Assembly (NCBI RefSeq): GCF_002196515.1
Contig: NZ_CP018835.1
Coordinates: 434,001-498,000 of the forward strand
Origin: Vibrio gazogenes
GTDB taxonomy: Bacteria > Pseudomonadota > Gammaproteobacteria > Enterobacterales > Vibrionaceae
Reading direction: 5' to 3'
DNA: 64,000 nt
How positions within the stretch are numbered: position 1 is the first letter of the stretch; every line of letters begins with the position of its first letter. A model generated the notes under the pieces. The model searched no databases. It worked only from the letters and a program-made list of their open reading frames with translations, and was not told where the DNA came from. The translations under genes were made by a program, and so were the position numbers. This document shows, one piece after another, positions 25,027-35,469 of the stretch.

Positions 25027-25878
25027 CCAGCGTTGCGCTAACAAGAACACCAGGGTGATCGGCAGTGCCGATAATACCGCTGCCGCAGCAAAATCGCCCC
25101 ACAAGTAGTTTTGCGGATAAAGGTACTGTTGCATTCCGACCGCCAACGTGTACTGGTTAATATCAGACAGGAGCAGAGATGCCACCGGAACTTCACCGAC
25201 TGCGGCAATAAACGACAGAATGAAAACCACAGCAAGAATCGGCACGGACAGCGGTAACAGCACCAAACGGAAGGCTTGCCACGGGGTTGCACCGTCCAGT
25301 GCGGCAGCCTCTTCCAGCGAGCCATCAATGGTTTCAAAATAACCTTTGATGGTCCATACATGGAGCGCAATTCCCCCCAGATAAGATAAGATCAGCCCAC
25401 CGTGGGTGTTCAATCCGAGGAAAGGAATATACTGGCCTAACTTATCAAACAGGGCGTAAATCGCCACCAGCGCCAGCACTGCCGGAAACATCTGGAAGAT
25501 CATCATGGCCTTTAAGATGAGACTTTTTCCCCCGAATTTCATCCGTGCAAACGCGTATGCCGATGTGGTGGATAAGGCGACGATCAACACCGAGGAGATC
25601 GTCGCAACCTTGACCGAATTCCACAGCCAGGTCAAAACCGGAAATGGCGGTGGGGTCACACTCCCGTCAGCATGAGTGACGGCAAATCCCAATGCTAATT
25701 TCCAATGCTCCCAAGACGGATGTTCCGGAATGATGCTCCCAGTGGCAAAGTTGCCTTCCCGTAATGAGATTGCCACGATCATCAGCATCGGAAAAATAAT
25801 CAGTGAGAGAAAGAACCATAGACCAATATGGGTTGCCCAGACTCGGTATTTCAAACTTTTTCCTTGAACCATTGCCAT
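24988..25878 (-). CDS. malG: Maltose/maltodextrin ABC transporter permease MalG
   Basis: It matches E. coli MalG (296 residues) across its 296 residues, starting at the second ATG ([12 protein letters not shown]), as in E. coli. Six membrane helices are present. The EAA loop that docks onto MalK reads [21 protein letters not shown], and the C-terminus [10 protein letters not shown] is the tail that enters the MalE-MalFGK2 translocation site. The gene is third in the malE-malF-malG operon, 11 nt after malF. Its 3' end overlaps the convergent racemase gene. Confidence 0.97.
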   Translation of the reverse strand: MAMVQGKSLKYRVWATHIGLWFFLSLIIFPMLMIVAISLREGNFATGSIIPEHPSWEHWKLALGFAVTHADGSVTPPPFPVLTWLWNSVKVATISSVLIVALSTTSAYAFARMKFGGKSLILKAMMIFQMFPAVLALVAIYALFDKLGQYIPFLGLNTHGGLILSYLGGIALHVWTIKGYFETIDGSLEEAAALDGATPWQAFRLVLLPLSVPILAVVFILSFIAAVGEVPVASLLLSDINQYTLAVGMQQYLYPQNYLWGDFAAAAVLSALPITLVFLLAQRWLVGGLTAGGVKG

Positions 25879-25889
25879 CATGCAACTCC

Positions 25890-27455
25890 TTAATCTTGTT
25901 CTGTCCGAGTGAAACGAAGATTGATTAATGCCAATGCACCCACCAGTAAGAAAATCAGTGTTGCGATGGCACTGGCCAGACCGAAGTCCCGACCGCCACT
26001 GCCCTCAAAGGCAATCCGATAGGTGTAGCTGACCAGTAAGTCCGTATAGCCGGCCGGCTCGGTCGTCCCGATCATATTTGGCCCACCGCCGGTCAGCAGA
26101 TAAATCATCACGAAGTTATTAAAATTAAACGCGAAGCTGGCAATCAATAGCGGCGTTAACGGTTTGATCATCAACGGGAGCGTGATTTTCGTAAAATTGT
26201 ATAACGGCCCTGCACCATCAATCGCTGAGGCTTCATAGAGATCTTCGGGAATCGCTTTTAGTAATCCCATACACAAAATCATCATGTAGGGAAATCCAAG
26301 CCAAGTGTTGACCGCAATCACCATAACCCGAGCCATGATGGGATCGGAAAACCATGCCGGTTTGAGACCGAACAGCGCATTCAGCACCATGTTGATTTCA
26401 CCGAAACTCTGATTAAACAACCCCTTAAAAATAAGAATCGAAATGAAAGCCGGTACCGCATAAGGCAGGATCAGTAGTACACGATAAACCGACCGTCCAC
26501 GCAGCGCTTCCCACTGCACGACGCTGGCAAGTACCAAACCGATGATCAGGGTCAGCCCGACGGTGAGCGCGGAAAAAACCACCGTCCAGATAAAGATGCT
26601 GATGAACGGTTCTTTAATGCCGTCGTCTTGCCACACCCGCTCAAAGTTAGCCGTCCCGATTTTGACAATAAATCCCGGAGATATCGGCGTCTTATCAAAC
26701 TGACCATGCTGGTCAACCGGCTGATAAAAGCCGATATCCATGTTGGGCTTGAGTAATTCACCATTGTGCTGATTACGCAGCGTCATCCCATCATCGAGCA
26801 ACTGATATTTGGGGAAAATGGCTGAAAACCGACGTAACCCATTCATCCGAATGGTTTGTTCGTCTGGGGTAACTAATTTCAGCCCGGACAGTGTATCCCG
26901 ATGTTGAATCACGGTTTTGAGTGACTCTTTTGTCCACCCTTGCGGAGACTCAATCGGTGTTAAAGCTAACTGTTTAGCCGGATGGCGACCCAATGAAAAT
27001 GCCGGAGTCGCCAGTAACTGCTCCCCGTTGCGGATCACCAAGCGGTAGCCGTTCTGCGTGTGATACAGGGTAAAAGGATAATTCTGGCCGCTTTGATAAG
27101 TCTGATCGAGTAAGACTGACTGCGCGCGTTCTAACGAGAGTTGGTTTTTCGCGCTGTAATTGGTGAAGGAGAGTCCGATGGTGTAAACCAGCGGAAACAT
27201 AATAAACAGGATCATGCCTGCAATGCCGGGATAAATATAACGGTGCGCATATGTTTTCCGGCTGCCAAAAATGTACAGTGCCAGCGCCGTCAGAACAATG
27301 GTCAACAACGCAAACGCAATTTCACCACGCGCATACATCATGATACTGGCATAACCGTTCAGGCTGCCTATCGCAAACAGTATCACCCACTTGATCCACT
27401 TGATTCTATGACCGGTACTCAAACTGCCGGGGTCTGCTTTCTGAACGAATTGCAT
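25890..27455 (-). CDS. malF: Maltose/maltodextrin ABC transporter permease MalF
   Basis: The 521-residue permease is close to E. coli MalF (514). It has the characteristic N-terminal helices, the large periplasmic P2 loop (about residues 95-280) and then five core helices. The EAA motif is [20 protein letters not shown]. Substrate-path residues around [10 protein letters not shown] and [17 protein letters not shown] are as in enterobacteria. It lies between malE and malG. The 105-bp malE-malF gap holds a compound stem-loop that could separate expression levels of binding protein and permeases. Confidence 0.97.
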   Translation of the reverse strand: MQFVQKADPGSLSTGHRIKWIKWVILFAIGSLNGYASIMMYARGEIAFALLTIVLTALALYIFGSRKTYAHRYIYPGIAGMILFIMFPLVYTIGLSFTNYSAKNQLSLERAQSVLLDQTYQSGQNYPFTLYHTQNGYRLVIRNGEQLLATPAFSLGRHPAKQLALTPIESPQGWTKESLKTVIQHRDTLSGLKLVTPDEQTIRMNGLRRFSAIFPKYQLLDDGMTLRNQHNGELLKPNMDIGFYQPVDQHGQFDKTPISPGFIVKIGTANFERVWQDDGIKEPFISIFIWTVVFSALTVGLTLIIGLVLASVVQWEALRGRSVYRVLLILPYAVPAFISILIFKGLFNQSFGEINMVLNALFGLKPAWFSDPIMARVMVIAVNTWLGFPYMMILCMGLLKAIPEDLYEASAIDGAGPLYNFTKITLPLMIKPLTPLLIASFAFNFNNFVMIYLLTGGGPNMIGTTEPAGYTDLLVSYTYRIAFEGSGGRDFGLASAIATLIFLLVGALALINLRFTRTEQD

Positions 27456-27488
27456 AAAACTTCCTGAAATTTAATCAAGCTAATTCAG

Positions 27489-27551
27489 GTCAGGTGAAAC
27501 CAAACCAACGGACCATCACCGATGGCCCATTCCAGTTTCATAGCACCTGAC
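27489..27551 (-). other. Compound stem-loop between malE and malF
   Basis: The outer arms GTCAGGTG (27489-27496) and CACCTGAC (27544-27551) pair perfectly. The inner arms GGACCATC (27510-27517) and GATGGCCC (27521-27528) form a second hairpin with one weak pair. There is no T-run. In E. coli the same gap carries REP stem-loops that protect malE mRNA from 3' decay; this unrelated sequence occupies the same place and probably acts alike. Confidence 0.65.
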
Positions 27552-27560
27552 TCATTTCCA

Positions 27561-28751
27561 TTAATGTGCAATTTGCTTTTGCGCATCAGCTAATGCCGAG
27601 TCAACCGACTGACGCCCATCGACCACATTGATAATGGCATTTTTCATCGAACTCCAGAATGCATTCATCTGCGGTATATTCGGCATAATCTCACCATCGG
27701 TCGCATTGTACATTGTGGCAGCAATACGCGGATCGCTGGCAAGTTTATTCTGATAAGATTTCAAAGCGACAGCACCCAACGGCTTATCTGCATTCACCAT
27801 CGCCAGACCGTCATCAGTCAACAGATAGTGCTCAAGAAATTCAACGGCAAGATCTTTATTGGGTGAAGCGGTACTGATCCCGGCGGACAACACCCCAACA
27901 AATGGTTTGGAATTTTTGCCATTAAATTTAGGTAACGTAGTGACGCCGTAACGAATACCGGATTTGTCAATGTTGCCCCAACTCCACGGCCCGTTAATCG
28001 TCATAGCCGTATTGCCCTTGGTGAACTCAGACTCAGACACGGAATAATCCATATCCGGTGAAATGACGTGACTGTCGATCAGCCCTTTCAAGAACGTCAT
28101 CGCTTTGCGAACGCCGGGTTTATTCACCCCGATATCCTTGATGTCGTAGCCCTTATCACTACTGAATTTAAACGCGTACCCGCCATCGGCCGCCAAGAGT
28201 GGCCAGGTAAAGTACGGTTCTTTCAAATTCCACATAATTGCGCTTTTACCCTGTTTGCTCAGCTTGTCATTCAGTTTGGCAATATCCTCCCAGTTTTTGG
28301 GCGGCTCAGGTACCAGATCTTTGTTATAAATCAGCGACAATGACTCTACCGCGACCGGATAGCCGATGAATTTGCCGTGATACTGGACTGCATCCCATGC
28401 GAAATCGAACATGTTTGCTTTCAGTTCCGGGGACGGATGAACCTCCGCCAGCAATCCGGCTTCAGCATATCCGCCAAACCGATCATGCGCCCAAAACACG
28501 ATGTCAGGTCCGTCACCGGTTGCAGCGGTCTGCGGGAACTTATCCTGTAACCCGTCCGGGTGCAGTACCGTGACCGGAATCCCCGTGTCTTGTTCAAATT
28601 TTTTACCAACTTCCGCCAGACCGTTGTAGCCCTTGTCTCCATTAATCCATATTGTGAGCTGTCCTTCCGCAATGGCAGCATTTGCACTCAGACTCAACGA
28701 GCCCAGAGCTGTACAGGTGCAAATCGCGACAGCATGTAGGGTCTTTTTCAT
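27561..28751 (-). CDS. malE: Maltose/maltodextrin-binding periplasmic protein MalE
   Basis: Start at ATG 28749-28751 ([20 protein letters not shown]), with AAGGA upstream. The signal peptide is cleaved after SANA. The mature protein aligns with E. coli [91 protein letters not shown] and the late [14 protein letters not shown]. These include the aromatic residues that stack on maltose. Total length is 396, the same as E. coli. It is first in the malEFG operon and divergent from malK. Confidence 0.98.
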   Translation of the reverse strand: MKKTLHAVAICTCTALGSLSLSANAAIAEGQLTIWINGDKGYNGLAEVGKKFEQDTGIPVTVLHPDGLQDKFPQTAATGDGPDIVFWAHDRFGGYAEAGLLAEVHPSPELKANMFDFAWDAVQYHGKFIGYPVAVESLSLIYNKDLVPEPPKNWEDIAKLNDKLSKQGKSAIMWNLKEPYFTWPLLAADGGYAFKFSSDKGYDIKDIGVNKPGVRKAMTFLKGLIDSHVISPDMDYSVSESEFTKGNTAMTINGPWSWGNIDKSGIRYGVTTLPKFNGKNSKPFVGVLSAGISTASPNKDLAVEFLEHYLLTDDGLAMVNADKPLGAVALKSYQNKLASDPRIAATMYNATDGEIMPNIPQMNAFWSSMKNAIINVVDGRQSVDSALADAQKQIAH

Positions 28752-29191
28752 GCGCTTATCCTTATTTTTCAACTTGTCGTAGGAGGTGATGACATATGAT
28801 GAAAAATATTGCGTCGTTCCTCATCATCCTGAGCCCTACGCCCCTGAGATATAACGGTATTTTCGTGACTCCCATCAACATCTGTGTCACTGAATCACTT
28901 AAATGTTGGGTAAAATGTGATTGATGACACTTTTCCGCCTGATTTCCGGCAAGCGCAAGCCCACCTCTCTCTCATCCCTTTCCCGGTGCTAATCCTTTCC
29001 TGTCCACCCTGTGTTCTATGTCGCAGGAGGATGCACCGCAGCATCCTTTGACGCATACTATTCTCAAATCACCGCGCATTCCCCGAATGACTGCGCAAAG
29101 TGGAACAATAGCTGATAATGAGTCACAGTCACTGAGTATGGCTGCACCCATTACATGTCACAAATCTATATTTGAGTTAAGGATGATCGAG
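28752..29191. promoter_or_regulatory. malE-malK divergent control region with MalT-box-like and CRP-like sites
   Basis: This ~440-bp divergent region resembles the E. coli malEp-malKp regulatory layout. A CRP-like site lies at 28913-28934 (TGTGA-TTGATG-ACACT with an A-rich left flank). MalT-box-like decamers (consensus GGGGATGAGG) occur as CTCATCCC at 28971-28978 (minus strand GGGATGAG), GGAGGATG at 29026-29033, and CCTCATC at 28819-28825. The frame of malK stays open to 29018, but that extension runs through these sites and is not coding. Confidence 0.6.
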
Positions 29192-30325
29192 ATGGCAAGT
29201 GTCACCCTGAAAAATGTATCGAAGGCTTACAATGATGTCGTGATTACCAAAGATGTGAATTTGGAAATCAACGATGGTGAGTTTGTCGTTTTCGTCGGCC
29301 CGTCAGGATGCGGTAAATCCACCCTGCTACGCTGTATTGCCGGCTTAGAAGATATCACCTCAGGTGATTTATATATTGGTGAGCAACGCGTCAATGATAT
29401 TGAGCCATCCAAAAGAGGTGTCGGGATGGTCTTTCAATCCTATGCCCTTTATCCCCATTTGAATTTGTATGACAACATGTCGTTTGGCCTCAAACTCGCC
29501 AAAGCCGATAAAAAAGCAATCCACGCCCGCGTCGTTGAAGCGGCTGAAATTCTCCAGCTCGGCCACTTGCTGGACCGCCAGCCCAAAGCATTATCCGGTG
29601 GACAACGTCAGCGAGTCGCCATTGGCCGGACATTGGTCTCAAGGCCGAATGTATTTCTCCTTGACGAACCGCTCTCAAATCTCGATGCGTCGTTACGGGT
29701 CAATATGCGCAGTGAGATTACCAAATTACAGCGCCAGCTCGGTTGCACCATGATTTATGTCACGCATGATCAGGTTGAAGCCATGACAATGGCCGATAAG
29801 ATTGTTGTGCTTCAAGCAGGGTCTGTTGCTCAGGTCGGCCAGCCGCTGGCGCTCTATCATTATCCTAAAAACCGTTTTGTGGCAGGGTTTATCGGCTCCC
29901 CGAAAATGAATTTTATGACGGTGAATGTTGAAGCTGTGGAATCCGAACGAGTGATGGTGCAATTACCCAACGGTGAAACGTTCTGGATTCCGGTCAAAGG
30001 CGATCAGGTTCATCCGGGAGAACGGATGTCTTTGGGGATTCGTCCGGAACATTTAATCAGTGCTGAATCCGCCTCATTTACGGTATCGGGCACCGTCCAG
30101 ATCGTCGAAAAACTCGGTAACGAAACGCAGATCTATCTGCATTTGAAAGGCGCTGATGCCAATGTGATTTATCGGGCAATGGATACCCTGGATGTTGAGG
30201 TCGGTGATGCGTATACGATTGGTATCGAACCGAACCGCTGTCATCTGTTCCACAGCGACGGCAGCGCTTGTCCGAGATGTTATCGTGAAAAAGGTGTAGA
30301 TTTCGAGGCTGCTTATCACGATTGA
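29192..30325 (+). CDS. malK: Maltose/maltodextrin ABC transporter ATPase MalK
   Basis: Start at ATG 29192 ([13 protein letters not shown]), as in E. coli, with AAGGA 8 nt upstream. The upstream in-frame ATGs lack support. The ATPase domain shows Walker [10 protein letters not shown], signature [12 protein letters not shown], Walker [13 protein letters not shown], and the switch His in VTHDQVEAM. The C-terminal ~140 residues form the regulatory domain ([18 protein letters not shown]) that in E. coli binds MalT and unphosphorylated EIIA-Glc. The length of 377 compares with 371. It is monocistronic here: lamB and malM, which follow malK in E. coli, are 8 kb away. Confidence 0.97.
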   Translation: MASVTLKNVSKAYNDVVITKDVNLEINDGEFVVFVGPSGCGKSTLLRCIAGLEDITSGDLYIGEQRVNDIEPSKRGVGMVFQSYALYPHLNLYDNMSFGLKLAKADKKAIHARVVEAAEILQLGHLLDRQPKALSGGQRQRVAIGRTLVSRPNVFLLDEPLSNLDASLRVNMRSEITKLQRQLGCTMIYVTHDQVEAMTMADKIVVLQAGSVAQVGQPLALYHYPKNRFVAGFIGSPKMNFMTVNVEAVESERVMVQLPNGETFWIPVKGDQVHPGERMSLGIRPEHLISAESASFTVSGTVQIVEKLGNETQIYLHLKGADANVIYRAMDTLDVEVGDAYTIGIEPNRCHLFHSDGSACPRCYREKGVDFEAAYHD

Positions 30326-30379
30326 TACCCATGAATTCGTCGCGTCATGATTCAGGCGTGATGTCTCCCAAACCAAAAG

Positions 30380-30406
30380 CCGGTTCTCAGATGAGAACCG
30401 GTTTTT
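30380..30406 (+). terminator. Intrinsic terminator between convergent malK and malQ
   Basis: A perfect 9-bp stem CCGGTTCTC (30380-30388) with GAGAACCGG (30393-30401), a 4-nt loop, then TTTTT (30402-30406). Upstream AAAA gives a short T-run on the other strand too, so it may serve malQ as well. Confidence 0.88.
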
Positions 30407-30428
30407 CATTTCTGCATGCTCAATCACT

Positions 30429-32636
30429 TCAGGCAGCGCGAATCTGAGTGAGCTTCACCAGCATTTGCCGCATGGCCGGTGACGAAAACATCGTGGTTAA
30501 ATCAGCCGTAAGTTTTCTCCGCCAGTTAGGATATTGATCAACAGTCCCCGGCACATTAACCGGCTCATCCATCGCCAGCAGATCTTCAAGCTGGATACTG
30601 ACCAGCGCCGAACGCCCCGAGGCCACATGCAGCTGGATTAATTCACCCAATAATGGGTTCATGACCAGATGTGCTTCAGCCGTCGTCGTTGGCACCTGAC
30701 CGGTGCTATCTTGCCCTTGCGCATTTAACATCCCCAGCGCTTGCAACACACCATGACGAATTTGAGCACGATCCTGATGCAATTGTTCGAGTTGTGTCTC
30801 ATCGGGATAAAGCCCCAGTTGCTGCCCCAATGACAGATCAGAACCATGCCAAAACCCTCTCAGTGTCGGCATATCATGTGTACATAAAGCCGTCATCGAC
30901 TGATAAGGATAGTCTGACGGTGGCGTATACACGCCTTGCTGAGATTTTTCGAAGAAAAATACTTTATATGAATGGATGCCTGCGGTTGCGAGAATCTCCG
31001 CCATCTGCGTCGGAACCGTGCCTAAATCTTCACCAATGACCGCACACTGATGTCGGTGGGATTCCAAAGCCAGAATCGCCAGAAAATGCTCAACCGGATA
31101 GTAAACATAAGCCCCCTCTTTGGCGGTTTTCCCCTCGGGTATCCACCACAGCCTTAATAATCCCAGCACATGATCAATGCGCAAAGCCCCGCAATGCTTC
31201 ATATTGGCTCTGAGTAAATCAATAAAAGGACGATACCCGTGCTCCCGCAGCGTGACCGGATGAAATGGCGGCAATCCCCAGTCTTGTCCGAGCGGCCCGA
31301 GGATATCCGGTGGCGCACCGACACTCACCGCCTTAACCAGCGTATGATTGCCATCAACCCAGGTATCACAACCATTTTTACTGACACCAACGGCTAAATC
31401 ACGGTATAAGCCAATCGCCATGCCCCGTTCCCGCGCCATTAATTGTGTTTCTTTCAACTGGCTTTCAGCAATCCACTGTAAGTACATATGAAACTGAATC
31501 TCATCCTGATGCGTCTCAATAAAGGCTTGTACTGTTTCGCTCTGATAATCTTGATATTCCGGTGGAAACTGTGCCCATCCCCGGGGTTGGGGCACCTCAT
31601 TCGTCTCGTCCCCGCGCTGGCCGAAGGTCTCAGACAGCACATGAAACACTGCCAGCGCAGTCAAGCTATCACCGCCCTGCGCCACAAACTGCATAAACGC
31701 TTGTGCCCGCTCAGAATGATGCGTCAGATGACGGTGACGAAACTCCTGATACAACAACGGCAACACCATCATTTTAAGGGTGCTCACTTCGGTGTAATCA
31801 ACCCACGGTTTGGCTCTTGTCTGCTCCAGCCGGTGCTGAAAATCGGCACTGCCGACCAACGACTGCGCGGCATGGCTGAGGACAAATTCAGGCACCGAAC
31901 TAACATCGATATAGAGTGTATTTAACCAGAATCTTGAAGAGGGACTATAAGGACTGGCAAATTCAGGACAAGCCGGAAAAAGCGTATGCAGTGGGTTGAG
32001 CCCGATAAACTGAGCGCCTTGATCGGCCACTTCGGTGATCAACTGTTTCAGGTCACCAAAATCGCCGATTCCCCAGTTATCTTTACTACGGAGCGTATAA
32101 AGCTGAATACTCAGCCCCCACATTTTCTGGCCAGACAATAATGCGGGCTGTTTATAACACGCAATCGGCGCAATGATCAGCAGACTTTCCTCAAAATGAC
32201 CATTACGTTTGTCTCTCACCCACAATTGATGGTAGCCCTGTGTTAACCCGGTGATCCGCAGCGTCACAGTGCCGTCGCTGTCGCGGTGATCCGCAAGGAG
32301 GTGTGTAGCCACTTCCCCATCAAGATGCTGATGGTCTTCTGTCCGGATTTGCCAGGAGAAATGCTCATATGAAGCATCGCGGCCGATGTTAAGTGTGATA
32401 TCGACGGGCTGCCCGTCGCCACGAACAACGATGACCGGCTCTGACAACCGAGATTGATGTTTGTGGATTGCGGATGCCATGAGTCGGGCATCTTCTGACA
32501 TATCATAGCCCATAATGGCAAGAATCTGACGCAACGTCTGCTCGGGAACTTCCGTTTCATTGCCCCATGCATCCGTATAGCACTTGGCAATCCCGGCGAG
32601 ATCAGCCACATGCGCCAATGTTGGTTTTGTTATCAT
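30429..32636 (-). CDS. malQ: 4-alpha-glucanotransferase (amylomaltase)
   Basis: This GH77 enzyme transfers maltosyl and longer dextrinyl units between maltodextrins, releasing glucose. The 735 residues are in the range of Vibrio/enteric MalQ (694 in E. coli). Catalytic features are LRIDHVLGL (nucleophile Asp), VIGEDLGTVP (acid/base Glu) and CTHDMPTLRGFW (stabilising Asp). The N-terminal ~150-residue beta domain is of MalQ type. The substrate loop reads PAYSPSSRFWLN-like (ASPYSPSSRFWLN). It is second in the malPQ operon, 98 nt after malP, and ends against the malK terminator. Confidence 0.97.
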   Translation of the reverse strand: MITKPTLAHVADLAGIAKCYTDAWGNETEVPEQTLRQILAIMGYDMSEDARLMASAIHKHQSRLSEPVIVVRGDGQPVDITLNIGRDASYEHFSWQIRTEDHQHLDGEVATHLLADHRDSDGTVTLRITGLTQGYHQLWVRDKRNGHFEESLLIIAPIACYKQPALLSGQKMWGLSIQLYTLRSKDNWGIGDFGDLKQLITEVADQGAQFIGLNPLHTLFPACPEFASPYSPSSRFWLNTLYIDVSSVPEFVLSHAAQSLVGSADFQHRLEQTRAKPWVDYTEVSTLKMMVLPLLYQEFRHRHLTHHSERAQAFMQFVAQGGDSLTALAVFHVLSETFGQRGDETNEVPQPRGWAQFPPEYQDYQSETVQAFIETHQDEIQFHMYLQWIAESQLKETQLMARERGMAIGLYRDLAVGVSKNGCDTWVDGNHTLVKAVSVGAPPDILGPLGQDWGLPPFHPVTLREHGYRPFIDLLRANMKHCGALRIDHVLGLLRLWWIPEGKTAKEGAYVYYPVEHFLAILALESHRHQCAVIGEDLGTVPTQMAEILATAGIHSYKVFFFEKSQQGVYTPPSDYPYQSMTALCTHDMPTLRGFWHGSDLSLGQQLGLYPDETQLEQLHQDRAQIRHGVLQALGMLNAQGQDSTGQVPTTTAEAHLVMNPLLGELIQLHVASGRSALVSIQLEDLLAMDEPVNVPGTVDQYPNWRRKLTADLTTMFSSPAMRQMLVKLTQIRAA

Positions 32637-32734
32637 GTTTCACTCCAATGACATTGCATTGATAAAAATTCATAAGATGAATGAGCCGAGGCGGAATGCC
32701 CGGCTCCGATACACCATGTCATTCGATTGCTGAA

Positions 32735-35188
32735 TTAACGTTTGACGGGTTGCAGCCGCCAGATCGTCTCCACATAATCGCGAATCGACCGATCCGAACT
32801 GAATTTACCCACCAAGGCCGTATTTAAAATCGCTTTGCGGGCCCAACCCTGCACATCACGGTACTGGCGGTCCACCGCTTCTTGTGCGTCAACATAAGCG
32901 CGGAAATCAGCCAGACACAGATAAGGGTCACCGTCACGTAATAAGGTGTCGTAAACCGCTTTTAATCCGTGTGGACTTCCCGGTGTGAAATCGTCAGTGT
33001 TAAGCCAGTCAAGGCTTGCTTTCAGGAGCGGGTCAGTCCTGTAGTAAGTGTTCGGGTCATAACCGTCTTTCAGGCATTGATTCACCTGATGCACGTTTAA
33101 GCCAAAGATAAAGATATTTTCGTCACCGACTTCTTCGCGAATTTCCACATTCGCACCATCCATCGTCCCGATCGTCAGCGCACCGTTGAGGGCTAGTTTC
33201 ATGTTGCCGGTCCCGGATGCTTCTTTCCCTGCGGTTGAAATCTGCTCAGACAGATCCGCAGCGGGAATGATCAATTCTGCAATGCTGACCCGGTAATCGG
33301 GAATGAACACAACTTTCAGTTTATCGTTGACTCGCTCATCTTGATTGATGGTCTCAGCCACCTGATTGATAGCATAGATAATCTCTTTGGCAAGGTGATA
33401 ACCGGGAGCGGCTTTGGCAGCAAAAAAGACCACGCGGGGCACCATATCAAACGTCGGTTCATGTAACAGACGGTGATATAAAGACAAAATATGTAGCAGA
33501 TTTAAATGCTGACGTTTGTACTCATGCAGGCGTTTGATTTGTACATCAAACAACGCATTGGGATTAATCTCTAACCCGAGATTGGTCAGCACCCATTGTG
33601 CCAAACGTTCTTTATTGGCTTTTTTCGTCGCCATAAATGCAGCCTGAAAATCCGATTCTTCGGCATAATCAGCCAACGCTGCCAGATGGTCGAGATTGTC
33701 TTCCCACCGGTATCCGATTTTATGGCGGATCAGCGTCGCCAGATCGGGGTTGCAATAGGTTAACCAGCGACGCGGGGTAATCCCGTTGGTGACATTACGA
33801 ATCCGGTTGGGAAATAACGTATTAAATTCAGGGAATAATTCTTTTTGCACCAGCTCCGTGTGCATTGCGGCAACACCGTTGACTGCATAAGAGCCGATGA
33901 CACACAGATTGGCCATTCTCACCATTGGCTCTTTCTCCGTGGAGACGATCGCAAGCTTCGCTTGCTTGTCGGTATCACCCGGCCACTGTTGCTCGACCTG
34001 TTTCAGGAAATGCTGATCAATTTCCGTGATGAGCGCCATATGTCGGGGCAGTAACTTGGTCATCAGAGATTTGCGCCAAGTTTCTAAGGCTTCTGGCATC
34101 AAGGTATGGTTGGTGTAAGCAAAAACCCGCGCACAAATCGACCACGCAGTTTGCCACGCCAGATCTTTCTCATCGATCAGAAGCCGCATCAGTTCGGGAA
34201 TCGCGATTGCAGGATGGGTGTCATTCAATTGGATGGTTTCATAATCGGGTAAGCTCTCCCAATCACGTCCGGCTTGTTCGTGACGAGCGACAATGTCACC
34301 GATGGATGCCGCACTATGAAAGTATTGTTGCATCAGGCGCAAGACTTTACCTTGTTCATGATTGTCATTCGGATAAAGCACTTTGGTCAGGTTTGCCGCT
34401 TCAATCATGCGCTGCTGCGCTTCAATATAAGCACCTTCATTAAACTTATCGAGCGAGAACCCTTGTTCTGCCCGGCATTCCCATAAACGCAGCGGGTAAA
34501 CCGTGTGACTCTTATATCCGACAATCGGAATATCCCATGCGATGGCTTTTACAATTTGGTCCGGCAGCCAACGGTGTTTGGTTTTGCCTTGATGTTGATA
34601 GGTTTCCACATGGCCGAAGAACCCGACTCGCCGCGTCAGTTCAGGGCGCATCCGCTCCCACGGGTAGCCCTCTTCTCCGCGCCATTCATCCGGTGCTTCC
34701 TGTTGTCGTCCGGCGACAAAAGACTGTTTGAACAACCCGTATTCATAATGTAACCCGTATCCGACTGTGGGGTATTCCTGAGCAGCGCAGGAGTCCATGA
34801 AGCAGGCGGCTAAACGCCCCAACCCACCGTTGCCGAGTGACGGATCGCGCTCATGCTCCAGTAGATCAGACAATGACTGTCCCAGCGTTTGCATGACATG
34901 CTCGACCTGCGCATACACATTCATGTTAATCAGCGCATTGCCCGTCAGACGTCCCATCAGAAATTCGAGTGACAGATAATTCACATGTTTTGCGTTGCGA
35001 ACCCGGGGATCATGTTCCGTATCGACCAGATCGGCAACGGTTATTTCAGACAACGCTCTCACCATCGCCAAGTACCATGACCGAGTGCTTGCGTGCTCAA
35101 TCTCTTGCGAATAGGTGGTCTTCAAATGATGTAAGACACTCTGTTTGAATGCCTCCGGCTCAAAATGATTGGTTGGTTCATTGTTCAT
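32735..35188 (-). CDS. malP: Maltodextrin phosphorylase
   Basis: This GT35 phosphorylase releases glucose-1-phosphate from maltodextrins in the cytoplasm. At 817 residues it is slightly longer than E. coli MalP (797). Key segments are the LGNGGLGRLAACFMDS glycine-rich region, the TNGITPRRWL motif, HEYKRQHLNLL, and the PLP-binding GTGNMKLALNG with its Lys. The phosphate-site DGANVEI follows directly. It lacks the N-terminal phosphorylation and allosteric helices of animal phosphorylases, as is normal for bacteria. First gene of malPQ, divergent from malT. Confidence 0.98.
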   Translation of the reverse strand: MNNEPTNHFEPEAFKQSVLHHLKTTYSQEIEHASTRSWYLAMVRALSEITVADLVDTEHDPRVRNAKHVNYLSLEFLMGRLTGNALINMNVYAQVEHVMQTLGQSLSDLLEHERDPSLGNGGLGRLAACFMDSCAAQEYPTVGYGLHYEYGLFKQSFVAGRQQEAPDEWRGEEGYPWERMRPELTRRVGFFGHVETYQHQGKTKHRWLPDQIVKAIAWDIPIVGYKSHTVYPLRLWECRAEQGFSLDKFNEGAYIEAQQRMIEAANLTKVLYPNDNHEQGKVLRLMQQYFHSAASIGDIVARHEQAGRDWESLPDYETIQLNDTHPAIAIPELMRLLIDEKDLAWQTAWSICARVFAYTNHTLMPEALETWRKSLMTKLLPRHMALITEIDQHFLKQVEQQWPGDTDKQAKLAIVSTEKEPMVRMANLCVIGSYAVNGVAAMHTELVQKELFPEFNTLFPNRIRNVTNGITPRRWLTYCNPDLATLIRHKIGYRWEDNLDHLAALADYAEESDFQAAFMATKKANKERLAQWVLTNLGLEINPNALFDVQIKRLHEYKRQHLNLLHILSLYHRLLHEPTFDMVPRVVFFAAKAAPGYHLAKEIIYAINQVAETINQDERVNDKLKVVFIPDYRVSIAELIIPAADLSEQISTAGKEASGTGNMKLALNGALTIGTMDGANVEIREEVGDENIFIFGLNVHQVNQCLKDGYDPNTYYRTDPLLKASLDWLNTDDFTPGSPHGLKAVYDTLLRDGDPYLCLADFRAYVDAQEAVDRQYRDVQGWARKAILNTALVGKFSSDRSIRDYVETIWRLQPVKR

Positions 35189-35469
35189 GACTATCTCACT
35201 CTTTACAGCATCTTGCTTAATTTAAGGGCTAAAGGTATGGGTATATCCTGCATAGTCCTGCGTCATGAAACATCCTCCCGCAGGGAGGGAATTATGGTAG
35301 GAGTCAATGGGCGTAGAGCCTGATGATGGACCGATGGCTCAAAAAGGCAGCACCCAATTCATAAAATTGTTAGAAATTTGTGTATTAAGAAGTCGATCAA
35401 GTTCCAGACCGTACGCACCACGCTAAACTACCGAGCATTAATGCAACTTGAAGATATAGTGCAGAATTT
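35189..35469. promoter_or_regulatory. malP-malT divergent control region with MalT-box-like sites
   Basis: CATCCTCCC at 35271-35279 (minus strand GGGAGGATG) and GGGAGGGA at 35283-35290 flank a short palindrome and fit MalT-box spacing for the malP promoter. GATGATGGA near 35322-35330 is a further weak match. malT itself has no strong ribosome site, consistent with low expression of this activator. Confidence 0.55.

Noticed and set aside
29018..29191. Longer MalK with an N-terminal extension
   Set aside because: The extension runs through MalT-box-like sequence and lacks family similarity. ATG 29192 has a ribosome site and matches the MalK N-terminus.
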